A DNA stretch of 64,000 nucleotides, from the NCBI RefSeq assembly GCF_001650725.1, contig NZ_LXVX01000034.1:124001-188000 (forward strand), written 5' to 3'. Both the position numbers and the translations under genes were made by a program. Origin of the DNA: Sphingobium sp. TCM1 (GTDB taxonomy: Bacteria > Pseudomonadota > Alphaproteobacteria > Sphingomonadales > Sphingomonadaceae). The notes under the pieces were generated by a model. It searched no databases. It had not been told where the DNA came from and worked only from the letters and a program-made list of their open reading frames with translations. This document shows positions 35,644 to 44,820 of this stretch, in pieces; positions within the stretch are counted from its first letter, which is position 1, and every line of letters starts with the position of its first letter.

Positions 35644-37113
35644 TCAGAGCGCCAGTACAAACTGGTCATTGACCCGTGGGGGGTTTAACTCGTGCCATCG
35701 AGTTTTGAGCGAGATCAGCCGTTCGTGGAACCATGAAGGAGGATAAGCCTTCACAATCCCCGGACGATTTGACTTCGCCCAGCTCCCCTTGCCGCAAAAA
35801 GCGGTTCCAGCCGCCGCTTGACGACTGACCCCGCGTGACAACAGGTACCGGAACAAGAAGCGCGGACGCTTCTTTTGACGTACGATGATCGCCCTGAGCC
35901 GGCGGCGAACGTGGGCGTCGATGACCCCCAGTTCCGACGGGACCTCTGCGGTGCAGAGGCGGTAATATGCCGACCATCCGTTCAGGTATCGACTGAGTTC
36001 GGCCATGCAGGTCATGATTGATCTCCCCCAATTGGGTGGAGTCATTTCCCGTATGGTCGTCATCAACCGACGCTTCGTCTTGCTGGATAACGCGACCTCG
36101 ATCGAGGACACGCCCTCCGTACAGCGAAAGCAAAAGCCGAGGAAGTGGACCTGCTCCGGTTTCCGGACCGCGCTTTTCTCCTCATTGACCTGAAGGCGCA
36201 AACGCTCCTCCAGAAATCGCCGAAGAGATGACATGACCCGGATCCCGGCTCTCTCGCTGCGCACGAAGACGTTGGCGTCATCAGCGTAGCGAACAAAACG
36301 CAACCCACGCCGCGCCATTTCCTGATCGAACTCGTCGAGGACGATATTCGACAAAAATGGCGAAAGCGGACCGCCTTGCGGGGTTCCTTCAACAACTTCG
36401 ATACGTGTGCCATCCGGCATCACCACGGCTGACTTCAGCATTCGTCGTATCAGGTTGAGGATCCGCCGGTCGGCCACTCGCTGGCTCATTCGATCCAGCA
36501 GGCGTTGGTGATGAACCCGGTCAAAAAATTGCGCCAGATCCAGATCGACCACCGTCCGGAAGCCCTCTTCCAAATATCCGGTTGCTTCACCAATTGCCGT
36601 GTGAGCACCGCGATTATGAGGGAACCCGTGACTGCCGGGATGGAAGGTTGGCTCAAATATTGGCTCCAGAATCTGGAGGACCGCTTGTTGAACCACCCTC
36701 GTTCTCACATTGGGAATGCCAAGACCGCGCTGACCTCCTCCGGGCTTGGAAATCCAGACCCGACGAATATCCCCTGGGTAAAAGCGTTCCGCCAACAGTT
36801 CACGACGCAGGTCGGCCAGTAGACGCGGAGCTTTCGCTTCGGCCTCCTCAACCGTCTGGCCGTCAATTCCCGGTGCACCCTTATTGCGTACAACAGACAG
36901 CAGCGCCCGGGCGAGATTTGCCTCGGATGCCACCGCTTCCAGCAGCCGATCCGAATCGGCTGCCCGGGTGAAAGAACTTGCCATGGTTTTGTGCTTCGCT
37001 GTGTGCAGTAGCCATGAACGATGCTCGGGTTCGCCCGAGCCTCCTTCATCGCCACCCCCTCGCGGGCTGTCGGCGAACACGAAGCCCAATTGATGATGCC
37101 CTTTCCTTCTCAA
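35644..37113 (-). CDS. ltrA: Group II intron reverse transcriptase/maturase
   Basis: A 489-residue intron-encoded protein that helps splicing and copies the intron into DNA. Reverse transcriptase blocks are visible: NKGAPGIDGQTVEEAE, RRVWISKPGGGQRGLGIPNV, the catalytic RYADDANVFV (YADD), GTPQGGPLSPFLSNI and FLGFCFRC. The maturase domain follows (NGWSAYYRLC; ARRRLRAIIVRQKKRP-like region). I see no C-terminal HNH endonuclease motif. The long N-terminus (MRRKGHHQLGFVFADSPRGG) matches other members, so the far start is kept. The gene looks intact and the element may still be mobile. Confidence 0.93.
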   Translation of the reverse strand: MRRKGHHQLGFVFADSPRGGGDEGGSGEPEHRSWLLHTAKHKTMASSFTRAADSDRLLEAVASEANLARALLSVVRNKGAPGIDGQTVEEAEAKAPRLLADLRRELLAERFYPGDIRRVWISKPGGGQRGLGIPNVRTRVVQQAVLQILEPIFEPTFHPGSHGFPHNRGAHTAIGEATGYLEEGFRTVVDLDLAQFFDRVHHQRLLDRMSQRVADRRILNLIRRMLKSAVVMPDGTRIEVVEGTPQGGPLSPFLSNIVLDEFDQEMARRGLRFVRYADDANVFVRSERAGIRVMSSLRRFLEERLRLQVNEEKSAVRKPEQVHFLGFCFRCTEGVSSIEVALSSKTKRRLMTTIREMTPPNWGRSIMTCMAELSRYLNGWSAYYRLCTAEVPSELGVIDAHVRRRLRAIIVRQKKRPRFLFRYLLSRGVSRQAAAGTAFCGKGSWAKSNRPGIVKAYPPSWFHERLISLKTRWHELNPPRVNDQFVLAL

Positions 37114-37711
37114 CCCATCTCTCCCTTTGCTCAGCCGACTTTCACCGGCTTCATCGCTCCTACGGAGAGATCCGACTTCTGCAGGGGCGTCAGCGGTCGT
37201 CGTTTCCTCCTGCCCGCTTACCGCTCACGCGGACCCCAACAGATCTCCCGGGGTAAGAACACTGAATGTCCCGCCGCCGCCGCCCTCATTACCGCCCCGG
37301 TCTCGGTTGGATTTTGGGCGTCGCGTTATGAGGCACGCTCACCCGACCGGATCGGCCTGTCCAAGGGTTTACTCGCGTTCGGTGCTGCGGTTCGCCTAAG
37401 ACTTCTTCCCCACACGACCTCGCGGCATCAGCGCATTGCCGTCTCCCGACGGGCACGCTGCGTGCAGTTGCCTTCGACTTACGGTTGCTACCAACTCGCC
37501 CCGTAAAGGACTTTCACCTCAAATCCAGTGCCCATGCCCGGCACACCTCGGCAACGCCGTCGCGCCGCGCTGGCGCCCCCGCGATTTGTCGATGTGCTCG
37601 CAGGCCCAAAGATGCACGATGCAACCGGCGCGATGATAGTGTTCTTGCAGGCGTTGAAATCGTCGAAGAACGCGGTGCCGGCGATTTCCGTCACGCACGC
37701 GCGTAAGCTTC

Positions 37712-38722
37712 TCAGGAACGAAATTTCTCCGGATCGGGACAGATTACCGCAGCACCTATCAACCGACCCTCGCGCAACCGTTGCAATGCCTCGTTCGCAT
37801 GCTCCAGCGTAAACCGTTCGGTCACGGTCCTGATCCCCGCCTTTTCAACCATCTCGAAGAAGGAAGTGCCATCCTCGCGCGTCAGGTTGGCGACCGAGAG
37901 GATCGAGCGCTCGCCCCAGAGATCGGCATAGGGGAAGGCAGGAATGTCACTCATATGAATGCCCGCGCAGACAACGCGTCCACCCTTGCGCACGACCTTC
38001 AGCGCGGCCGGTACCAGCGCCCCTACGGGCGCAAAGATCAGCGCGGCATCGAGCTGAACCGGAGGCGCGGCCTCGGACGACCCGGCCCAAATGCCGCCAA
38101 GCGACCGAGCAAACGCCTGTCCGTCTTCGTCGCCCGGCTTAGTGAAGGCATAGACCTCACGCCCCTGCCATGTCGCGACCTGGGTGAGGATGTGCGCGGC
38201 CGCGCCAAAACCGTACAGCCCGATCCGCCGGGCGTCGCCGGCAAGACGCAGTGCGCGCCAGCCGATCAGCCCCGCGCACAATAGCGGCGCTGCCTCGACG
38301 TCGGTAAAGCGGTCCGGCAACGCGAAGCAATAGCGTGCGTCCGCGACGACATGACTGGCATAACCCCCATCGCGGGTACAGCCGGTAAACTGTGGCTGAT
38401 CGCAGAGATTTTCGTGCCCACTCCTGCAATAGCCGCAGACGCCGCAGGTGTAGCCGAGCCACGGAACGCCAACGCGTTGGCCGATCGCGAAACCTGCGGT
38501 TTCTTCGCCCACGGCAAGCACCCGGCCGACGATCTCGTGACCCGGGATGATCGGGTAATGGGCGGGGATTTCCCCGTCGAGCACATGGAGGTCGGTGCGG
38601 CAGACACCACAGGCCGCCACCTTGATCAGGAGATCCGCCGGACCGGCAACGGGCAACGGCCGCGCGACCATGCGCAGCGGCTTGCCGGGTCCGTCGAGCT
38701 GCATGGCATGCATCTGGCCCAT
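37712..38722 (-). CDS. Zinc-dependent alcohol dehydrogenase family protein
   Basis: A 336-residue alcohol dehydrogenase. Zinc ligands appear in CGVCRTDLH, IPGHEIVG and CGVCGYCRSGHENLC. The cofactor loop is GLYGFGAAAHI. AGGA lies 7 nt before the ATG at 38722. It belongs to the AdhA-like group often found in lxa-type islands next to PHA and usp genes, and is not a close copy of the enzymes at 32650 or 40657. A strong operator candidate (38780-38794) is 65 nt upstream. The group II intron lies about 165 nt downstream. Confidence 0.92.
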   Translation of the reverse strand: MGQMHAMQLDGPGKPLRMVARPLPVAGPADLLIKVAACGVCRTDLHVLDGEIPAHYPIIPGHEIVGRVLAVGEETAGFAIGQRVGVPWLGYTCGVCGYCRSGHENLCDQPQFTGCTRDGGYASHVVADARYCFALPDRFTDVEAAPLLCAGLIGWRALRLAGDARRIGLYGFGAAAHILTQVATWQGREVYAFTKPGDEDGQAFARSLGGIWAGSSEAAPPVQLDAALIFAPVGALVPAALKVVRKGGRVVCAGIHMSDIPAFPYADLWGERSILSVANLTREDGTSFFEMVEKAGIRTVTERFTLEHANEALQRLREGRLIGAAVICPDPEKFRS

Positions 38723-38779
38723 GTCACGATCCTATCATTGGCGGTACTATCAGTCTCGCACGGCTTTCCGGGCATCGCG

Positions 38780-38794
38780 CTAAGTAAACTTACC
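38780..38794. promoter_or_regulatory. Candidate FixJ operator upstream of alcohol dehydrogenase
   Basis: CTAAGTAAACTTACC, an imperfect palindrome centred 65 nt upstream of the ATG at 38722. It shares CTARGTAAACTYMCC with the site at 15066-15080, which is the same distance from its gene. Confidence 0.55.
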
Positions 38795-38893
38795 AGGTTG
38801 GTCGCGGATTCGACGCGGCATCCCCTACTTATATCAACCTGCCTGAGAGGCCGGTATGGGGAAGGATCTTGTTGTGATCATCGAGGGCGGCGA

Positions 38894-39388
38894 TCAGTCT
38901 GTTCTCGTGGTCCATGTTGAAATTGCCCTTCCCGAACTGCATGGCACTCGTCTTGGGCCGACAATGCTTTCCAAGCGGCAGATGCTTATCGCCGCCTTCG
39001 ATCCGATGGGATGTTGCTGGCCTGAGCCGGTGTGCGAAGCGGACATGCACATCACCTCGACGAAGTTCGATAGCAGACGACGAGGGCAAGCATTCCGGCC
39101 GATGTGCAGCGACTCTGTGACGAACCAGCGGCCCTTCCGAGGCTGGCGAATATCCAGCGCCATTGCTGATTGCTGGGCGTCGGGTACGCCAACGCCCTTG
39201 ACCCGGCGGGGCCCCGATCCGGCATCATCCGAGGCGATCGCGATCGCCATCGAAAGCGGTAGGGCGACGACCGCGAACGTCAGCGCGGCCACCGCATCTT
39301 CCTTAAGCGCGGAAAAGCCGTAGCCTTCGCGCTGCACCGTGATGAGCTTGGCCGTGAACAGCTCTGCGAAGTCTGGCTCACCCATCAT
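38894..39388 (-). pseudogene. N-terminal fragment of a SulP-type anion transporter
   Basis: The first 55 codons or so, from ATG 39388, read like the start of SulP permeases: DFAELFTAKLITVQREGYGF, then EDAVAALTFAVVALPLSMAIAIAS, the first transmembrane helix. After that the match is lost and the frame carries low-quality sequence to a stop at 38894. A full transporter would need roughly 500 residues, so this is a truncated remnant. The DNA from 38830 to 39200 may hold further unrecognised pieces. Confidence 0.6.
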
Positions 39389-39435
39389 GGGCGATCGTGC
39401 CTAGGATCGATCCGATTGCCCGTTGCGCCCTAGCG

Positions 39436-40026
39436 TCAGCCCGAAGCGCGCGTGCCGAACGTGGCGTTACGCAGGGACAGGCCGATCAAGAGGAGGGCGA
39501 TCCCCTGGAACAGCAGGTCGATGGACAGCACCATCCCGAGAACCCAGATCGAATTAACCGGCCAGCCAAGCGCAATCACCAGCGCGGCGGCGATGCTCGC
39601 AACGGCCGAGACGGCCATCCACCCCCAACGGGAGAGCGAGCGCGTTGTAAGCGCGATGAAGAGACGCAGAACGCCGGAGAGTCCGAGCGAGACGGCGAGG
39701 AACAGGGTCAGTAGGGTGGCCGCGAACACGGGATCGAGGAACATCGCGGCAGCGGCCGCAAGATAAAGTAATCCGCTGAGAGCCCAAAATGTGAATCGCG
39801 TCCTTTTTCTGACGCCGAAGGCATGGATAATCTGGAACGCGCCAGCGACCAGCATGACGGCCCCGACGTAGAAAGTCGCCGCAACGGTCGTGATAAACAG
39901 GTTTGCGGACGCAGAGGCGCCCAACAGAACGAGCGCCATGCCGAGCGCCACGAACCAGCCCCATGCGCCGCGCTGCTCGAGCGAAGCCGGGCTGCCGCCG
40001 AAGCGCGATCCTTGCGTGTAGATCAT
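39436..40026 (-). CDS. HdeD family membrane protein (DUF308)
   Basis: A 196-residue integral membrane protein with about six transmembrane helices in three pairs (GWFVALGMALVLLGASASA; FWALSGLLYLAAAAAMFLD; WMAVSAVASIAAALVIALGW), the pattern of HdeD/DUF308 proteins. E. coli HdeD is linked to acid resistance at high cell density; the biochemical role is unknown. It stands alone between a SulP fragment and an alcohol dehydrogenase. Its promoter region shares a 19-bp element (40102-40120) with that of the alcohol dehydrogenase on the other side. Confidence 0.9.
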   Translation of the reverse strand: MIYTQGSRFGGSPASLEQRGAWGWFVALGMALVLLGASASANLFITTVAATFYVGAVMLVAGAFQIIHAFGVRKRTRFTFWALSGLLYLAAAAAMFLDPVFAATLLTLFLAVSLGLSGVLRLFIALTTRSLSRWGWMAVSAVASIAAALVIALGWPVNSIWVLGMVLSIDLLFQGIALLLIGLSLRNATFGTRASG

Positions 40027-40101
40027 GATGTTCGACTCCTATGCCTCTACGGTCCAACGCCCAACGACCGCTTGCTAGACTCCCGCGATCTCCAGCACAT
40101 T

Positions 40102-40120
40102 CCGTTTATCTACGGATTGG
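40102..40120. repeat. 19-bp element, HdeD-side copy
   Basis: Matches the consensus CCGTTWATCTACGGATWGG together with 40538-40556. It contains an inverted repeat CCGT...ACGG and lies about 85 nt upstream of the HdeD start. Confidence 0.55.
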
Positions 40121-40537
40121 CGCCGCCCCCCAACCGTTCAGTTCAGCGCAACATTCAAACCAGGTTCTCGTACTGTCGCAGGAGCCGCCAGAAGTCACAC
40201 CCGGTAAGATATCCGACCCATGACCCATAGCCATATGCGACCAGCCACAGCCTCCAGGTAGGCAGCGGGACGATGTCCTTGGCAACAGTGGTTTCTGGTC
40301 CGCGATGCGAATGTCAGGGCCACGACATCACCAATTTCGAGAAGCTTCATCTCGTGGGTGGCGGCTTCGACGGCGCGGGCGAGCCGGACGTTGGTTATGT
40401 GCAGCGGCGCCACGCCGATCACACCGAGCAGCCGTCGGATATCCTGTTCGGCGCTGTCCTTGGACTCGTCATCTAGCCAGCCCCACGGGGAAGCCGAACC
40501 CTGTCGCGGAGGTCACGAGACGCCGACAGGGTTCGAT

Positions 40538-40556
40538 CCGTTAATCTACGGATAGG
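40538..40556. repeat. 19-bp element, alcohol-dehydrogenase-side copy
   Basis: Second copy of CCGTTWATCTACGGATWGG, about 110 nt upstream of the alcohol dehydrogenase start at 40657. It differs from the first copy at two positions. Confidence 0.55.
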
Positions 40557-40656
40557 TTCGACGCGAGCCCGGGTTCACATCGCTGGTCTTGATCACCGGT
40601 CCTGAAGGGCCGCGTCGAGGCACATGTCCAATATTCGGTCACAGAAAGGTTTGTCC

Positions 40657-41694
40657 ATGAAAGCGCTCGTTTATCAGGGTCCAGGCGCCAAGGCGCTCGA
40701 GGACCGGCCCAAGCCCGAAATCCGCGACGCCGGCGATGCGGTCGTTCGCATCACTCGGACGACGATCTGCGGGACGGACCTGCACATCCTGAAGGGCGAC
40801 GTCGCGACCTGCGCACCGGGCCGCATCCTGGGTCATGAAGGCGTGGGCGTGGTCGAGGCGATCGGCGCGGGGGTCTCCGTCTTCAAGCCGGGCGACCGCG
40901 TGCTCATTTCGTGCGTCACCGCCTGCGGCCGGTGCGACTATTGTCGGCGCGGCATGTATTCGCATTGCACCACCGGCGGCTGGATCCTCGGCAACGAGAT
41001 CGACGGCACCCAGGCCGAATATGTCCGCATCCCCCATGCCGATACCAGCCTTTACCCGATCCCCGAAGGCGCTGATGAGGAGGCGCTGGTGATGTTGAGC
41101 GACATCTTGCCGACCGGCTTCGAGTGCGGCGTGCTCAACGGAAAGGTCGCGCCGGGGGGCAGCGTCGCCATCGTCGGCGCGGGTCCGATCGGGCTGGCGA
41201 CGTTGCTGACGGCGCAATTCTATTCTCCCGCTCAAATCATCATGATCGATCTCGACGACAACCGACTGGAAGTCGCCCGCCGTTTCGGCGCGACGCATGT
41301 CGTCAACAGCGCCGACAGGAAAGCGGCGGACGCGGTGAAGGCGCTGACCGAGGGACGCGGCGTCGACGCCGCGATCGAGGCTGTGGGCATTCCCGCCACC
41401 TTCCTGCTGTGCCAGGACATCGTGGCGCCTGGCGGCGTGATCGCCAATATCGGCGTCCACGGCTCCAAGGTCGATCTCCATCTTGAGCGGCTCTGGTCGC
41501 AAAACATCTCGATCACGACGCGGCTGGTCGACACCGCGACGACGCCGATGCTGCTCAAGACGGTCCAATCAAAGAAAATCGATCCCAAGCTGCTGATCAC
41601 GCATCGTTTCGCGCTGGCGGACATTCTTGACGCCTATGACACCTTCGGCCGCGCCGCGGCGACCCAGGCGCTGAAAGTGATCATAGAAGCTTGA
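40657..41694 (+). CDS. Zinc-dependent alcohol dehydrogenase
   Basis: A 345-residue medium-chain dehydrogenase. Zinc ligands are in TICGTDLHILKGD and LGHEGVGVVEA; the structural cysteines are in CGRCDYCRRGMYSHC. The NAD loop is GAGPIGLATLLTA with IIMIDLDDNRLE. The pattern with TTGGWILGNEIDGTQAEYVR is typical of a class often annotated as secondary alcohol or isopropanol-type dehydrogenases. The ATG at 40657 has AAGG upstream. The following VIT1 gene starts inside its stop codon region, so the two form an operon. Confidence 0.93.
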   Translation: MKALVYQGPGAKALEDRPKPEIRDAGDAVVRITRTTICGTDLHILKGDVATCAPGRILGHEGVGVVEAIGAGVSVFKPGDRVLISCVTACGRCDYCRRGMYSHCTTGGWILGNEIDGTQAEYVRIPHADTSLYPIPEGADEEALVMLSDILPTGFECGVLNGKVAPGGSVAIVGAGPIGLATLLTAQFYSPAQIIMIDLDDNRLEVARRFGATHVVNSADRKAADAVKALTEGRGVDAAIEAVGIPATFLLCQDIVAPGGVIANIGVHGSKVDLHLERLWSQNISITTRLVDTATTPMLLKTVQSKKIDPKLLITHRFALADILDAYDTFGRAAATQALKVIIEA

Positions 41695-42815
41695 CCACCG
41701 GGACCGACCCTGGCGCCCTGCCGCGCTATCGCTCCAATCTCCAGGGCGAGGTCGACGGCGCGGCGATCTATGCGGCGCTGGCCGAGAGCGAAGCCGATCC
41801 GAAACTGGCCGAGGTCTTCCACCGGCTCGCCGCGGTCGAGCAGGCCCATGGCGAGTTCTGGCGGAAGCGGATCGAAGCCGGCGGCGACCATTTTTCGCCT
41901 GCTCCCTCCGCAAGCGCACGCATCCTCTCCTGGCTGGCGAAGCGATTGGGACCGGCTTTCGTCCTACCGGCGATCGCGGCCAGCGAGGCGCGTGGCAGCA
42001 CGGCCTATGACGCACAGCCCGATGCGAAGGCCGCCGGGCTACCGGCCGATGAGCGATCGCATGCCGTGCTGATGCGGGCCGCCGCCGGTAAAGGAGGTCT
42101 TTCAGGACCGACGATCGCCCTCCTCGAGGGACGCCACCGCGGCGGTGGCAACACATTGCGCGCCGCCGTGCTCGGAGCCAATGACGGCCTCGTCTCCAAT
42201 CTCAGCCTCGTGATGGGTGTGGCCGGCGCCGCCGCGGCGGACAATACGCTGTTGCTCACGGGGCTTGCCGGTCTTGTCGCGGGCGCCTGCTCGATGGCGA
42301 TGGGCGAATGGCTGTCGGTCACAAGCTCGCGCGAACTCTACCAGAGCCAGATCGCGACCGAAGCAGAGGAACTGCGCGAGGTTCCTGAGGAGGAGAAGGA
42401 GGAACTGATCCTCATCTATCAGGCCAAGGGCATTGCCGAACCGCAGGCGCGCGCGCTGGCGGAGCGGCTGCTGAGCAATGAAGGAACAGCGCTCGACACG
42501 CTGGCGCGCGAGGAACTGGGGATCGATCCGGACGAACTCGGCGGGTCCGCATGGATGGCGGCGAGCTGGTCGTTCCTGCTCTTTGCGGGCGGCGCCATCA
42601 TCCCCGTGGCGCCGTTCCTGCTGCTCTCCGGGCGACCGGCGCTGATTGTCAGCCTGGCCGCCAGCGGCCTTGCTCTCGCGCTGATCGGTGCCGGCACAAG
42701 TCTATTTACCGGCCGCTCCGGGCTGTTCTCGGCGGTCCGCCAACTCGCCATCGGGATTGCCGCCGCCGTGGTCACCTATGGCGCGGGTGCAATCGTGGGC
42801 GTTTCGCTCGGCTGA
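41691..42815 (+). CDS. Rubrerythrin-VIT1 fusion protein, copy 1
   Basis: A 374-residue membrane protein with an N-terminal rubrerythrin-like ferritin domain (DGAAIYAALAESEADPKLAEVFH; EQAHGEFWRKRI) and a C-terminal VIT1/CCC1 domain (RAAVLGANDGLVSNLSLVMG; TYGAGAIVGVSLG) with about five helices. VIT1-type proteins carry Fe(II) or Mn(II). The family is called MbfA or Erv; MbfA in rhizobia exports iron. It starts with TTG at 41691, overlapping the dehydrogenase stop by 4 nt. A near-copy is at 58416. Confidence 0.9.
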   Translation: MTTGTDPGALPRYRSNLQGEVDGAAIYAALAESEADPKLAEVFHRLAAVEQAHGEFWRKRIEAGGDHFSPAPSASARILSWLAKRLGPAFVLPAIAASEARGSTAYDAQPDAKAAGLPADERSHAVLMRAAAGKGGLSGPTIALLEGRHRGGGNTLRAAVLGANDGLVSNLSLVMGVAGAAAADNTLLLTGLAGLVAGACSMAMGEWLSVTSSRELYQSQIATEAEELREVPEEEKEELILIYQAKGIAEPQARALAERLLSNEGTALDTLAREELGIDPDELGGSAWMAASWSFLLFAGGAIIPVAPFLLLSGRPALIVSLAASGLALALIGAGTSLFTGRSGLFSAVRQLAIGIAAAVVTYGAGAIVGVSLG

Positions 42816-43116
42816 GCGCCTCCATCATCGTGCGGGAGATGGGCGAGGTGTTCCCGCTGCACGGCGGAACGCCTGCAGCCCCGGGTCAAGACCGGAGACC
42901 CGAAGCTTCGGCGGGTCGTGGGTCGCGACTGGCAGAACAGCTACGCTGATTTCGCCGCCGGCCTGAAACGCCAACTGGCGGAAATACAGGATGCCAAGAT
43001 CCGCCAGTGGACGATCTACGATATGCGGGCGGTCCTGGAAAGCGACAAGAAGGTCAGCGACCGGCGCGCTGCTCGGCGGCGTTGAGAGACGATGATCCCA
43101 GGGACTCGCCGCTGGC
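42816..43116 (+). pseudogene. Gap with a gene tail of unknown family
   Basis: A plus-strand frame ending at 43085 reads as a convincing protein tail: VVGRDWQNSYADFAAGLKRQ, then QWTIYDMRAVLESDKKV. It is open for 70 codons or so but has no ATG, GTG or TTG start, and its 5' part runs into the DNA after the VIT1 gene. It is probably the remains of a deleted gene. I do not recognise the family. Confidence 0.4.
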
Positions 43117-44766
<1,650 letters not shown>

Positions 44767-44820
44767 TCAAACCATCCCGATAAGATCGAGGGACGCGGTC
44801 ATGCAGCCACGGCGGCCTCG

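Larger units (their letters stand above)
35560..37546 (-). mobile_element. Group II intron, apparently full length
   Basis: On the minus strand the element starts at 37546 with GTGTGCCGGGCATGGGC, a typical group II 5' end, and contains GAGGTGAAAGTCC in domain I. It encodes a reverse transcriptase, then shows domain V at 35600-35632 (GAGCCGGATGC...GCATGTCCGGTTC hairpin) and a GTAA-capped domain VI-like stem at 35567-35594. The 3' end is placed at about 35560-35566. The 3' flank is a broken ATPase tail; the 5' flank is the region after an alcohol dehydrogenase gene. All parts needed for splicing and retrohoming seem present. Confidence 0.88.
40027..40656. other. Divergent promoter region with a paired 19-bp element
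   Basis: This 630-bp gap separates HdeD (minus) from an alcohol dehydrogenase (plus). It contains CCGTTTATCTACGGATTGG at 40102-40120 and CCGTTAATCTACGGATAGG at 40538-40556. Between them are weak frames on both strands (40195-40422 minus; 40273-40476 plus) with no recognisable family. Confidence 0.55.

Noticed and set aside
37547..37580. RRDGVAE at the intron 5' flank, looking like the ATPase motif LADGVAEGR
   Set aside because: The preceding residues do not match the ATPase at all, so the match is probably chance.
40195..40476. Overlapping frames on both strands in the HdeD/ADH gap
   Set aside because: Neither has a ribosome-binding site or a recognisable domain, and they lie inside a divergent promoter region.
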